From NCBI GenBank assembly GCA_009911365.1, contig QXXF01000003.1:186001-250000 (forward strand): 64,000 nt of DNA, written 5' to 3'. The position numbers and the translations under genes were made by a program. This document shows positions 51,835 to 60,943 of this stretch, piece after piece (within the stretch, counting starts at the first letter, position 1; every line of letters starts with the position of its first letter). Source of the stretch: Clostridiales bacterium (GTDB lineage Bacteria; Bacillota; Clostridia; Peptostreptococcales; Anaerovoracaceae). The notes beneath the pieces are model-generated. The model did not search any database, was not told the origin of the DNA, and was given only the letters and a program-made list of their open reading frames with translations.

Positions 51835-52247
51835 TTGATTTTTGCTCCTTTCTGGTTCATTCGTGCCTGCGAGTATCAAAATACGAGGCGTTTGTTCAAC
51901 GCTAATGGGCGATTCGCTTACAGGCAACGAACGAAGCGTGGTGGCTCTGATCATACTGTGGCGCAAAATCACCTGCCTTATGCTTGTTGAAATTTTTCAA
52001 TGATTGGCATGAATCGCAGCGGCAGTGATGTGGCAATATGTAATGCAAAATTCCTGCCATATTTTCTGGTGACTCTATAAAGCTGGATGACAAGTTGTAA
52101 CCGCTTGAATTTTGTGTCTCGTTTTCGTTGACTAGCATACTTTTTTCCCCGCTAATTTTTACAAAAACATAGAAAACTTTTCATGCTTAAAACAAGGACT
52201 TCCTTTTTTCTGCGGTTTTATAATAAAAAGAAAAAGGAGTGAAAAGC
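51835..52247. other. Divergent intergenic region
   Basis: Between the leftward activator and the rightward dipeptidase. A 78-codon leftward frame (51902-52138) lies here, but its ribosome site is weak and the product has no recognisable features, so I do not call it. AAAAAGGAG before ATG 52248 is a clear ribosome site. I see no -24/-12 element. Confidence 0.5.
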
Positions 52248-53663
52248 ATGATAACGAAAAAACACGATTTTGAACACTATCGGGACGAGATGATTTCTGA
52301 TATATGCGAGCTGATCAACATCGAGAGTGTACAAGGAGAGGCAGTAAGAGGATGTCCCTATGGAGCAAACGTAAACAAGGCATTACAATATGTGCTGGAG
52401 GCGGGAAAGAAAATGGGATTCTATGCAGGCTCTGTGGATGGATATGCTGGATATGTGGAATATGGAAACAAGAAGTGCAATGAACACATAGGTGTATTAG
52501 CGCATGTTGATGTGGTTCCTGCGGGGGAACACTGGCAGACATCCCCATTTAAAGCCATTGTGAAAGAGGGTGCGATTTATGGACGAGGCGCAATTGATGA
52601 CAAAGGACCCTTGATGGCATCGCTATATGCGTTAAAAGCGATTAAAGACAATGGGGGTGATTTGAAGAAAAATATCAGAATTATAATTGGGACGAATGAA
52701 GAAAACGAGTGGTCGGATATTGCTTATTATTTAAAAAAAGAGAAGGCACCGGTTGCTGCGTTCACACCAGATGGACTGTTTCCAGTGATATATGGAGAAA
52801 AAGGAATCTTGGATTTTGATCTTATTGTAGAAGAGGATCGGGGATTTTCAGCGAGTATCATCAAAACTCTGAAAGGCGGGACCGCAAGAAACAGCGTGCC
52901 AGATTTCTGTGAAATGGAATTGTGTCCAAAAGATGAGCAAAGAGAAGATATTTATCGAAAATTGCAAACATACTGCAGTCAATACAGTGATCGATATGAA
53001 GTCAGAGAATACGGCTCGGGCCTTGTGATAAAATCGTTTGGAATTTCGGCTCATTCGGCCACGCCAGAGGAAGGAAGAAACGCGATTACGCAAATGATGA
53101 AAATACTTGAGGAAGTCTGTAAGGAAAGCGCAATGGAACTACCAATATGGGCAAACCAGTTCATCGATGTCATTGGACTTGATTATCACGGGGAAAAATT
53201 GGGATGTAGATGCAGCGATGAATTATCTGGAAGTTTAACGATGAATCCAGGAAAGGCAGAGATCCATGAAGGCAGAGGAACAATAGAGTGTAACATTAGA
53301 TACCCCATCACCGCCGAGTATGCGGATATTAAAGGCAATATAGAAAAAAGCCTTGATGAAAGCGTGTTTCAATATAAGGAAGTGGATCATCTGAAACCCA
53401 TTTGTATGGAAAAAGACAGTGACTTGATCAATGGACTATGGAACATATACCGTGAGCATACAGGAGACGCAAAACACGGACCCATTGTTGTCGGCGGGGG
53501 AACATATGCCCGGACCATGCCGAACACAGTTGCTTTTGGACCAGTTTACCCCGGGCAAAAGGAAGTGGCACATCAAGCAGACGAGTATATCAGCATTGAC
53601 CATTTGAAAAGTCTGTTTGAAATCTATTATGATGCCATGGTCGCGTTAGCGCAGCAAGGCTGA
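52248..53663 (+). CDS. M20-family dipeptidase (PepV/DapE-like)
   Basis: 471 residues. Zinc-dependent exopeptidase of the PepV type, cleaving short N-terminal peptides such as beta-alanyl or other dipeptides. Motifs: GVLAHVDVVPAG (first metal His/Asp), GRGAIDDKGPLMASLYALK (bridging Asp), IIGTNEENEWSDI (catalytic Glu), and GGGTYARTMPNTVAFGPVYP near the end. A long lid domain lies between residues 190 and 330. Start ATG 52248 with AAAGGAG. It may release amino acids for the adjacent catabolic genes. Confidence 0.88.
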   Translation: MITKKHDFEHYRDEMISDICELINIESVQGEAVRGCPYGANVNKALQYVLEAGKKMGFYAGSVDGYAGYVEYGNKKCNEHIGVLAHVDVVPAGEHWQTSPFKAIVKEGAIYGRGAIDDKGPLMASLYALKAIKDNGGDLKKNIRIIIGTNEENEWSDIAYYLKKEKAPVAAFTPDGLFPVIYGEKGILDFDLIVEEDRGFSASIIKTLKGGTARNSVPDFCEMELCPKDEQREDIYRKLQTYCSQYSDRYEVREYGSGLVIKSFGISAHSATPEEGRNAITQMMKILEEVCKESAMELPIWANQFIDVIGLDYHGEKLGCRCSDELSGSLTMNPGKAEIHEGRGTIECNIRYPITAEYADIKGNIEKSLDESVFQYKEVDHLKPICMEKDSDLINGLWNIYREHTGDAKHGPIVVGGGTYARTMPNTVAFGPVYPGQKEVAHQADEYISIDHLKSLFEIYYDAMVALAQQG

Positions 53664-53803
53664 CATCTTAAAAAACACAAATCATAGATTTTATTCTTGT
53701 AATTAAACCGAGGACATTTTCAGAATGAATCTTTATACTGTAAGCATAAAACGGTATTCGGATATCAAAACAATAATAACCATTGAGAATAGGAGAATGA
53801 AAA

Positions 53804-54835
53804 ATGCCAAGACTATATGAATATGAACTTGCGAGAGTCTCTGATGTGATCGTAAACAAGTGGGCGATGGTGAAGCCAGGCGATGAAGTCATGATCACAG
53901 CCTCAACAGAGGATGATAATGCCATAGTGGACGCTTGTGCGGCCAGCGTATACAGCGCGGGCGCGATTCCTATGGTGATCTATTATCCAAAACCACCAGG
54001 CGTGGGAAAAGCCGCGGATCCAGGCCTTCCTGTTAAAGCGCTGGCCGCCGCTGCTTGCAAAGCGGATATTTGGATCCAGCTTAGCAATACGTATTTACTG
54101 TACTCCACACCATATGAAGAGGCGCTGAAAACAAACAAAAAACTGAAATTTATTGCTTTAGGCGGCATGGATAGAGAAATGATGGACCGCTTGATCGGCA
54201 CAGTAGATAATCATGCTTACAAAGAATTTTGGATTAGAATTTCAGAAATGACGGAAAGTGCGAAAACAATGAGAGTGACGACTCCCGCAGGGACGGACCT
54301 TACCTTTGAAAACGATTCCAACAATCCGCTGGGCTATGACATAGGGATCGCAGAAAAGCCAGGACCAAGTTTTCTATCTGGGCAAATCGGATGGGCGCCT
54401 AAATATGACTCCATTAACGGAAACTTAGTGTTTGACGGCTCCTTGACACCGCCATGCGGCATTTTACGTCAGCCAGTAGAGTTGACTATCGAAAAAGGAA
54501 GGGTGGTTGCGATTCATGGTGGCGCACAAGCAGAGGAATTCAAAAAATGGCTGGATTATTTCCAGGATCCCAATATGTACAGGCTGGCACATATCTGTTA
54601 TGGCTTCCATCCAGGAGCGGTTTTATCAGGCCATATCATAGAAGACGAGCGCATCTGGGGCTGCACAGAATGGGGACTTGGCTATTATTCCCCAATGGAT
54701 GCGCCGCCGGATGGCATTCCCGCCATATCTCACACAGATGGGATCTGTCTAAACTCATCTATATGGCTTGATAATGTGAAAATCATGGAAGAAGGAAAGG
54801 TGATCCACCCAGAGTTAATGAAATTGCTGCCTTAA
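53804..54835 (+). CDS. M29/NicX-like metalloenzyme
   Basis: 343 residues in the fold of M29 aminopeptidases, which also includes the ring-opening enzyme NicX (2,5-dihydroxypyridine dioxygenase). Conserved late segments: HICYGFHPGAVLSGHIIEDE, WGCTEWGLGYYS and PAISHTDGICLNSSIWLD, which carry the probable metal ligands Glu, His, His and Asp. AGGAG lies near the ATG. It is followed by an NCS1-type nucleobase/cyclic-compound permease, so a heterocycle or cyclic amide substrate is more likely than a peptide. Catalytic type cannot be settled from sequence. Confidence 0.8.
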   Translation: MPRLYEYELARVSDVIVNKWAMVKPGDEVMITASTEDDNAIVDACAASVYSAGAIPMVIYYPKPPGVGKAADPGLPVKALAAAACKADIWIQLSNTYLLYSTPYEEALKTNKKLKFIALGGMDREMMDRLIGTVDNHAYKEFWIRISEMTESAKTMRVTTPAGTDLTFENDSNNPLGYDIGIAEKPGPSFLSGQIGWAPKYDSINGNLVFDGSLTPPCGILRQPVELTIEKGRVVAIHGGAQAEEFKKWLDYFQDPNMYRLAHICYGFHPGAVLSGHIIEDERIWGCTEWGLGYYSPMDAPPDGIPAISHTDGICLNSSIWLDNVKIMEEGKVIHPELMKLLP

Positions 54836-54876
54836 AGAAGATCATTAGAAAACTTAGAAAGAGAAAGAGGGATCAA

Positions 54877-56160
54877 ATGTAAACAAAGGGAAAAAGAGCT
54901 GGAGGAGACACATCCACGTTAGAAAGGGTTCCAGATCAAGAGCGGCAAAGCTGGGTAGCGGTAGCGGCGATACAGGCAGGCATCACGATTTGTGTTCCCA
55001 GCCTGATGTTAGGATCGATTCTTATTAGCGGGCTAGGATTTTCAGAAGCCATATGGGCAGGCGCACTGGGAACTGCCATAGGCACTGCGGTCATGACCGT
55101 CACGGGGATGATCGGCCATGATTTAGGGGTTCCATCTGTGGTGATTTTACGCTCATCCTTTGGAAAGGCAGGAAGCAGGTTTCTGTTTTCCCTGGTATTG
55201 GGCATTACGTTACTATCCTGGTTCGGCATTCAGGCTCAGGTCTGTGGAGCGGCGTTTGCGCATATGTTTGAAAGCATTACGGGAATCGCATTGCCGGAAC
55301 TATTGTCAACGATCATATGGGGAGTGATCATGTGTGTGACTGCCGTGTATGGCGTGAATGCGTTAAAATGGCTCAATTACATAGCTGTGCCAGCGCTGCT
55401 GATCATATCATTTTATGGTGCGTATGTGGTTGTTGCGGAAAATGGAATGGATGCGGTTCTTCATTATGCGCCGGAAGATTCAATGAAATTTATAGATGGA
55501 GTGATCATGGCATACGGATATTTGACTTTTGCCGGTGTTGTGGCTGCGGATTTCACAAGATTTCAGCGAAGCAGAAAAGATACGGTCTTATCTACAACGA
55601 TAGGAATATTTCCACTAGGCGTGATCCTGCTGATTTTGGGATCTATCATGGCTACCCTTGCAGGTACTTATGACATTGCTTTGATCATGGTTCAGATCGG
55701 CCTTCCGATCATAGGCGCAGTTGCGTTGATTTTGGCCACATGGACAACGAATACGACCAATGCGTACAGCGCAGGCATTGACATGGTGGCACTTTTAGAT
55801 GCCAAGGGAGATAAACGAGCGGCCGTGACACTAGTTTGCGGAGTCATAGGAACTGTCCTGGGAGCAATCGGGCTAATGGATTATGTTTCAAATATTCTTA
55901 GTTGGTCATCCTATCTATTTACTCCCATTATCGGCGTTATGATAACAGATTATTTTGTGTTGAGGAAAGGCAGAGCAGAGAATTGGGACCAGCCAGAAGG
56001 CTTTGGAGTCGCGGCAGTGGTGGCATGTGCCGCTGGAAGCATCGTGTGCTTCCTGACAACGGGATTTTCTCCACTATATGGTTTCCTGGTGGCTGCGGTG
56101 CTATACTTTGGGCTGAAGAAAGCGTTTCCTGCGTTGTATGTTTTCGCTAAGAAGCAGTAA
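54877..56160 (+). pseudogene. NCS1 nucleobase/hydantoin permease with a stop at codon 2
   Basis: The protein reads from STLERVPDQERQSWVAVAAI through AGITICVPSLMLGSILISGL to the C-terminus at 56160, about 420 residues of an NCS1 (cytosine/allantoin/hydantoin) permease with 11-12 helices. The only start in frame with a ribosome site (AAAGAGG, ATG 54877) is followed at once by TAA (54880-54882). No ATG, GTG or TTG then occurs until ATG 55006, inside helix 1. A CAA to TAA change would explain it. Initiation at 55006 or at a rare codon would give a shortened protein. Possible sequencing error. The gene is next to the M29/NicX-like gene and the PucR gene, so its loss would silence the uptake step. 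Confidence 0.7.
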
Positions 56161-56185
56161 ACATCAAGAATCATAGACGTACCCT

Positions 56186-56222
56186 AAAAGTCATAGCAAT
56201 TGTCATCATTGCTATGACTTTT
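56186..56222. terminator. Bidirectional terminator
   Basis: AAAAGTCATAGCAAT (56186-56200) and ATTGCTATGACTTTT (56208-56222) are perfectly complementary with a 7-nt loop. A-run and T-run on either side serve the permease (+) and pucR-like (-) transcripts. It overlaps the last codons of the regulator gene. Confidence 0.92.
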
Positions 56223-57363
56223 TCATCAACTGATAGATGCGGACGGATAAAAGCAGGTGCTGATAAAATTGAAAATGAGCTTCTTCAAGGTTCATGAGCG
56301 CTTTGACTGTGGAAATTTTATATCGGGTCGTATTCTCATGCTGGAACAATTCAGCAGCGGTTTTCTTTGCGTCACCATCATTTTTTATATAACATACCAT
56401 AGTATCCAGCAGGTTTGAACGATATTTTTGATCGTGCTCTTCAATCGGCTTTACATAACGCATGTAGTAACCGTTTATGATCGCAGGATCCTTTTGCAGC
56501 AACAGAAAGATTTCAACGCCCAAGGAAGCGTAATAAATTGGGGATTTCAAATCAAAGAGGGCGGCCTTTGAGGCCAGCACAGCTTCGTTCACAGCTTGGC
56601 CGAACGCTGAGATTTCCAGGTCCGTACTGATCCCAACCACATCAGAATCAAAACGGTTTTTTAAAATATCGCTGAGCCATTGAACTTTTTTTGTGGAGCT
56701 AGCAGTGGAATCGTAAGAATATATGATTAAAATGCCGTTGCTGTAATGGAATGCCTTTGTGGAAGAGTCATCATTAATCGCCTCTAATTGGTCATCAATG
56801 AGATCCATATACGGGCAGGATAAAGGCGCATATATAGCTGTGAGCTTTTCCTTATGGCCAGGATAGATGTCCTTTACAATATTCATGGTTTGAGAAACCC
56901 CTAGCTTGCCAGAAGCAAGATCTTCTATTTTTGAAGCCATGAGGCAAAGCTGCCGTTCTTTGAAGATCATTTCCATACCATTTTTTATAATGGACGGATA
57001 CGCAAGACTACAGTCGCCGACAATGATAGGAAAATCCAGTTCGTTACATAAATCGGTGATTTCTTTTGGCAGATCATAGATTCTTTGATGCAGTTTGTTT
57101 ACAAGGAGAAGGCCGCTGATACCAATCTTAATAAACAGTTTGATTGTGTGGATCGCTGCGGAAATGTCTGTTTCGTTCAGAAAAATGCTGCTTAGATAAA
57201 AATCGCCTTGTTGAGCGATGCCGTCAGAAATAATGCTATCATCGGGGTGAACGTCACATACGGATATTCGATAAACTGGTTTATGGAGCCCGTTTTTCCC
57301 AGCAATGATCTTTGCTGAACGCAGTTCCGGCAACTTTAACAAATCTGTGACTCTGATCGCCAT
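56212..57363 (-). CDS. PucR-family transcriptional regulator
   Basis: 383 residues. N-terminal PucR-type sensing domain (LLKLPELRSAKIIAGKNGLH, KPVYRISVCDVHPDDS) of about 120 residues and a C-terminal PucR helix-turn-helix (NDGDAKKTAAELFQHENTTR, YKISTVKALMN). Related proteins control purine, allantoin and amine catabolism. The start is ATG 57363, with GAGGTG upstream; ATG 57381 is not preceded by a site. It is convergent with the permease and divergent from the DMT exporter gene, so it may control either. Confidence 0.9.
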   Translation of the reverse strand: MAIRVTDLLKLPELRSAKIIAGKNGLHKPVYRISVCDVHPDDSIISDGIAQQGDFYLSSIFLNETDISAAIHTIKLFIKIGISGLLLVNKLHQRIYDLPKEITDLCNELDFPIIVGDCSLAYPSIIKNGMEMIFKERQLCLMASKIEDLASGKLGVSQTMNIVKDIYPGHKEKLTAIYAPLSCPYMDLIDDQLEAINDDSSTKAFHYSNGILIIYSYDSTASSTKKVQWLSDILKNRFDSDVVGISTDLEISAFGQAVNEAVLASKAALFDLKSPIYYASLGVEIFLLLQKDPAIINGYYMRYVKPIEEHDQKYRSNLLDTMVCYIKNDGDAKKTAAELFQHENTTRYKISTVKALMNLEEAHFQFYQHLLLSVRIYQLMKKS

Positions 57364-57421
57364 GACACACCTCGTTTCCAAATCAATCTTATCAAATATA
57401 ATAACAAGAAAGGGGAAAAAA

Positions 57422-58336
57422 GTGAATCATTTAAAGGCCATTACCATAAAAAGAAATTTTGTTTTTTTTATTTTACTGTTAGAATCTATTACCTTTGGTC
57501 TGTCATTTTTAGGAATGAAGGCTGCGCTTTTAGCGTTGGAACCTATGGAAGTGATAGCCTGCAGGTGGACAATCGCCTTTTGTGCATATTTGTTTCTGAT
57601 TTTAACGGGGATGATCAAAGTCAAGATTAACAAAAGGAATCGAAAAAATGTTATTCTTATTGCTTTTTTGCAGCCATGCTGTTATTCAATATGCGAAATT
57701 TTGGGCGTGGATTTGGTTTCTGTTTCAGAGTCGGCGATATTGTTGGCATTGCTGCCAGTGTTTGTCACATTGATCACGATCTGCGTGTATAAGGAAAGAC
57801 CTGGAGGCTTGTCCGTTATTTCCATGCTGCTTGCTTTTGCGGGTGTTATCGTTATTTTTATGTTCGGAAAAGCGACTGCCTTGAGCGGGAATATAGTAGG
57901 ATATGTGCTGTTATTAACAACTGCGGTGATTGGTGCGGTTTTTTCTGTGGGATCAAATAAAATGTTTGCAGAATGCGCATTTCGTGAAATTACGTTTATG
58001 ATGACATTGGAAGGGGCCTTCTTTTTTAATCTGATCTTGGTGCTGCAAGGAAAGAACCCTTTCTCAGGATATCTAGCTTGTGTTTCATCTTCGCACACAT
58101 TGTTGGCAATTTTGTTTCTGGGAATCGGGTGTTCTGTTTTGGCCATGTATGCGTACAATTATGTGCTATCAAGGCAGACGGCTGCCATACATATTAATGT
58201 CATTACAGTGACAGGTGTTGTTACAGGCATCCTGCTTAATGATGATCCTTTCGGCTGGAATATCGCAGTAGGAGTGCTGATGGTTCTGGTTGGAGTGACA
58301 CTGGTTCAGATAGCGGAAAAGAAAAATATCCCATAG
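57422..58336 (+). CDS. EamA/DMT-family transporter
   Basis: 304 residues with ten hydrophobic segments in two EamA repeats. Begins FVFFILLLESITFGLSFLGM and contains GVDLVSVSESAILLALLPVF, followed by the second repeat with GCSVLAMYAYNYVLSRQTAA. Exports or exchanges small metabolites or amino acids in characterised relatives; the substrate is not predictable. The GTG start at 57422 follows AAAGGGG. Confidence 0.85.
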   Translation: MNHLKAITIKRNFVFFILLLESITFGLSFLGMKAALLALEPMEVIACRWTIAFCAYLFLILTGMIKVKINKRNRKNVILIAFLQPCCYSICEILGVDLVSVSESAILLALLPVFVTLITICVYKERPGGLSVISMLLAFAGVIVIFMFGKATALSGNIVGYVLLLTTAVIGAVFSVGSNKMFAECAFREITFMMTLEGAFFFNLILVLQGKNPFSGYLACVSSSHTLLAILFLGIGCSVLAMYAYNYVLSRQTAAIHINVITVTGVVTGILLNDDPFGWNIAVGVLMVLVGVTLVQIAEKKNIP

Positions 58337-58410
58337 CCACCCCTAAAAGCCTCTTGTGAAAAACATCCAACAAATCAAAAAATAATTTGTGAAAAGCAAA
58401 CAAAAAAATG

Positions 58411-58439
58411 TTGACATCACCAAACCCATAGGTTACAAT
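58411..58439 (+). promoter_or_regulatory. Sigma-70-type promoter of the T-box operon
   Basis: TTGACA (58411-58416), 17 bases, TACAAT (58434-58439): one of the best promoters in the window. Transcription would begin near 58446, 25 bases before stem I of the T-box. Confidence 0.88.
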
Positions 58440-58470
58440 ACACAAAGAAAATTAAATAGAGAAAGACTAT

Positions 58471-58768
58471 GACGAAGAGAGTAAGCGCTTTGGAATGGAA
58501 AGCGAATCGGGGACGGTGCGAGCCCGAGGCAGGAGAAAGCTGGCTGAAAATCACTTCCGAGTCGCAGAGCTGAAAATGAAAAAATTTGAAAACCAGGATC
58601 TAGAAAACACAAATGAGAGATCAGAGTCCAAGAAGTGGGATTTCATAAACGCAGTAAGCTCTGACGGGTATTCCTCCGTGATCAGGAACGCGTATGATAG
58701 TATGTTGTATTAGGTGGTATAGCGAGAGCTTTTGGCTTTTGTCCTTATACAAGGACAAAAGCTTTTTT
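58471..58768 (+). ncRNA. T-box leader, specifier probably ATC (isoleucine)
   Basis: Stem I starts with GAC-GAAG (58471-58477), followed by the AGTA loop-E element. The 3' side reads GAAAATCA then CTTC (58554-58557) and GTC, which pair with the 5' strand. The specifier is ATC (58550-58552) if counted from the conserved A-CTTC; counting from GAA would give AAT (Asn). The T-box itself is AGGTGGTATAGCG (58712-58724): TGGT expects discriminator A73, as in tRNA-Ile, whereas tRNA-Asn has G73, which favours Ile. The terminator is GCTTTTGTCCTT (58735-58746) with AAGGACAAAAGC (58751-58762) and T6. Uncharged tRNA would stabilise the antiterminator and turn on the operon. Confidence 0.82.
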
Positions 58769-58862
58769 AATAATGAAGGAAATGCCGCCGCTCAATGGGC
58801 GGAACAATGGCAGCCTCTCCACTTTGATCAATACAACGGCAATGGAAAGGAGCATTTAAAAA

Positions 58863-59450
58863 ATGGAAAAAGGAAACGAAGCAGTAGAAATCAGATGGCA
58901 TGGCAGAGGCGGGCAGGGTGCCAAGACAGCCTGTCTGCTGCTGGCGGACGTAGCCTTTAACTCAGGCAAACATGTCCAGGGCTTTCCGGAATATGGCCCA
59001 GAACGAATGGGAGCGCCCATCACCGCCTACAACCGAATCACAGACGAATCCTGCAAGGTTCACTCCAATATTTACCATCCAGACTATGTGGTGGTAGTTG
59101 ACGAAACCCTGCTGGGGACCGTGGATGTGACAAAAGGCATCAAAGAAGGCGGCGCACTGATCATCAACAGCAAAAAAGAGCCGGAAGAAATCAGAAAAAT
59201 GCTGCCCGAGTATACAGGGAAGATCTGTGCGGTGGATGCAGAGAAAATTTCCACAGAAACTCTTGGGAAGAACTATCCTAACACGCCGATGCTGGCGGCG
59301 GCTGTGAAAGTCAGCCGGGTCATTGACCAAGAGCAGTTCATCAAGGATATGGAAGAATCCTTCCGCCACAAATTTTCCCACAAGCCGGATGTTGTGGAAG
59401 GCAACATGAAAGCACTGAAAAAATCAATGGAAGAGGTTAAGGTAAGCTAA
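58863..59450 (+). CDS. 2-oxoacid:ferredoxin oxidoreductase, gamma subunit
   Basis: 195 residues, the gamma chain of a four-subunit pyruvate/ketoisovalerate oxidoreductase. IRWHGRGGQGAKTACLLLAD and GFPEYGPERMGAPITAYNR are family motifs. First gene after the T-box; AAAGGAG upstream. The order gamma-delta-alpha-beta matches the archaeal-type four-subunit enzymes. Confidence 0.92.
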   Translation: MEKGNEAVEIRWHGRGGQGAKTACLLLADVAFNSGKHVQGFPEYGPERMGAPITAYNRITDESCKVHSNIYHPDYVVVVDETLLGTVDVTKGIKEGGALIINSKKEPEEIRKMLPEYTGKICAVDAEKISTETLGKNYPNTPMLAAAVKVSRVIDQEQFIKDMEESFRHKFSHKPDVVEGNMKALKKSMEEVKVS

Positions 59451-59755
59451 TGAAAAGACGAGCACAGGATATCAACGAGCAGTCCACATGGCAGGAAATG
59501 ACCATTGGGGCTGAAATATGCGAGCCAGCCACGTCGAAGATGGTAAACACCGGCGACTGGCGGATCATGAGACCGGTTTTCAAAGAAGACAAATGTAAAC
59601 ACTGCATGCTTTGTATCCCATTCTGTCCGGACAGCTCCATCCCCGTGGCACATGGAAAACGGCTGGACTTTGACTTCATGCACTGCAAAGGCTGCGGTAT
59701 CTGCGTCAAAGTATGTCCGTTCGACGCAATCGATTTCGTGAAGGAGGTAAAATAA
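59450..59755 (+). CDS. 2-oxoacid:ferredoxin oxidoreductase, delta (ferredoxin) subunit
   Basis: 101 residues with two [4Fe-4S] motifs: CKHCMLCIPFCP (first cluster) and CKGCGICVKVCP (second). It carries electrons from the TPP site to free ferredoxin. It overlaps the gamma stop by one base (TAATG) and shares its stop with the alpha start in the same way, so the four chains are made in step. Confidence 0.93.
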   Translation: MKRRAQDINEQSTWQEMTIGAEICEPATSKMVNTGDWRIMRPVFKEDKCKHCMLCIPFCPDSSIPVAHGKRLDFDFMHCKGCGICVKVCPFDAIDFVKEVK

Positions 59756-60942
59756 TGGCAATCAGAGACAGAATGTCCGGAAACGAAGCCGTGGCAATGG
59801 CTATGAAACAGGTTAACCCGGATGTGATGGGAGCGTTCCCGATCACGCCTTCTACGGAAATCCCGCAGTATTTTTCTGAATACATAGCAAATGGTCTGGT
59901 GGATACGGAATTTATCGCAGTAGAATCAGAACATAGTGCTATGTCTACCTGCATGGGGGCATCGGCTGCCGGGGCAAGGGCCATCACTGCCACTTCCTCT
60001 GCGGGGCTGGCACTCATGTGGGAATTGCTGTACGTAGCGGCATCTGCACGGCTGCCAATTTCCATGGCAGTGGTCAACAGAGCTTTGTCAGGCCCAATCA
60101 ACATCAACAACGATCATTCTGACTCCATGGGGGCCAGGGATTCCGGCTGGCTGCAGATGTACGCAGAGACCAATCAGGAAGCTTATGATAACTTTATTCA
60201 AGGGATCCTGATTTCTGAAGCCTGCAGGCTGCCGATCATGATTTGTCAGGATGGCTTCATCACCAGCCACGGCGTTTCCAATATCGAACTCATCGAAGAC
60301 GAAAAGGTGCGGGAATTCGTAGGCACCTATGAGCCAGAAGACTACTTGCTAAAGCATGAAAACCCGCTGGCCGTGGGACCTTACGGAATTTCTCCGTATT
60401 ATATGGAGGTAAAACGGCAGCAGGCGCAGGCCATGAAGGACTCCATGCCAGTGATCATGGATGTGGCGGAAAAATTTAAAGACCTGACCGGCAGGAGCTA
60501 TGGGTTCTTTGAAGAATATATGATGGACGATGCGGAAGTGGCTCTGGTGATTATCGGCTCCAGCGCAGGGACTGGAAAGGAAGCCGTAGATAGGCTGCGT
60601 GCGGAAGGAAAGAAAGTGGGCCTCATCAAACTGAGAGTGTTCCGTCCGTTCCCAAGGATCCCTCTGGCGGAGGCCATGTGTAAAGTAAAGGCCGTGGCTA
60701 TTATGGACAAGGCAGAAAGTTTTTCAAACAGCGGCGGTCCTCTGTTCAACGAAGCGAGAAATTCTCTGTATGACCTGGAAAACAAGCCTTATGCCGTCAA
60801 CTACATTTACGGCCTGGGTGGCAGAGACATTACAGTAGAAGATTTTTACGACATTTATCAGGATCTGTTTGTTATCTATGATAATGACGATCCGGGAGAC
60901 GTTTATCGCTACATTGGTGTGAGAGATTCGAGGTTTAGATAA
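59755..60942 (+). CDS. 2-oxoacid:ferredoxin oxidoreductase, alpha subunit
   Basis: 395 residues. The pyrimidine-binding chain of the four-subunit enzyme. Seen: SGNEAVAMAMKQVNPDVMGA, FPITPSTEIPQYFSEYIANG, EHSAMSTCMGASAAGARAIT and the C-terminal domain with GSSAGTGKEAVDRLR and VFRPFPRIPL. ATG 59755 follows AAGGAGG, the proper site; the in-frame start at 59713 lies inside the delta gene. Confidence 0.93.
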   Translation: MAIRDRMSGNEAVAMAMKQVNPDVMGAFPITPSTEIPQYFSEYIANGLVDTEFIAVESEHSAMSTCMGASAAGARAITATSSAGLALMWELLYVAASARLPISMAVVNRALSGPININNDHSDSMGARDSGWLQMYAETNQEAYDNFIQGILISEACRLPIMICQDGFITSHGVSNIELIEDEKVREFVGTYEPEDYLLKHENPLAVGPYGISPYYMEVKRQQAQAMKDSMPVIMDVAEKFKDLTGRSYGFFEEYMMDDAEVALVIIGSSAGTGKEAVDRLRAEGKKVGLIKLRVFRPFPRIPLAEAMCKVKAVAIMDKAESFSNSGGPLFNEARNSLYDLENKPYAVNYIYGLGGRDITVEDFYDIYQDLFVIYDNDDPGDVYRYIGVRDSRFR

Positions 60943-60943
60943 A

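Noticed and set aside
51902-52138. 78-codon leftward frame in the gap before the dipeptidase
   Set aside because: It has only GGGGAAAAAAG upstream, no family features and odd composition. Not enough to call a gene.
58495-58713. 72-codon rightward frame before the oxidoreductase genes
   Set aside because: It lies entirely inside the T-box leader, whose structure explains the sequence.
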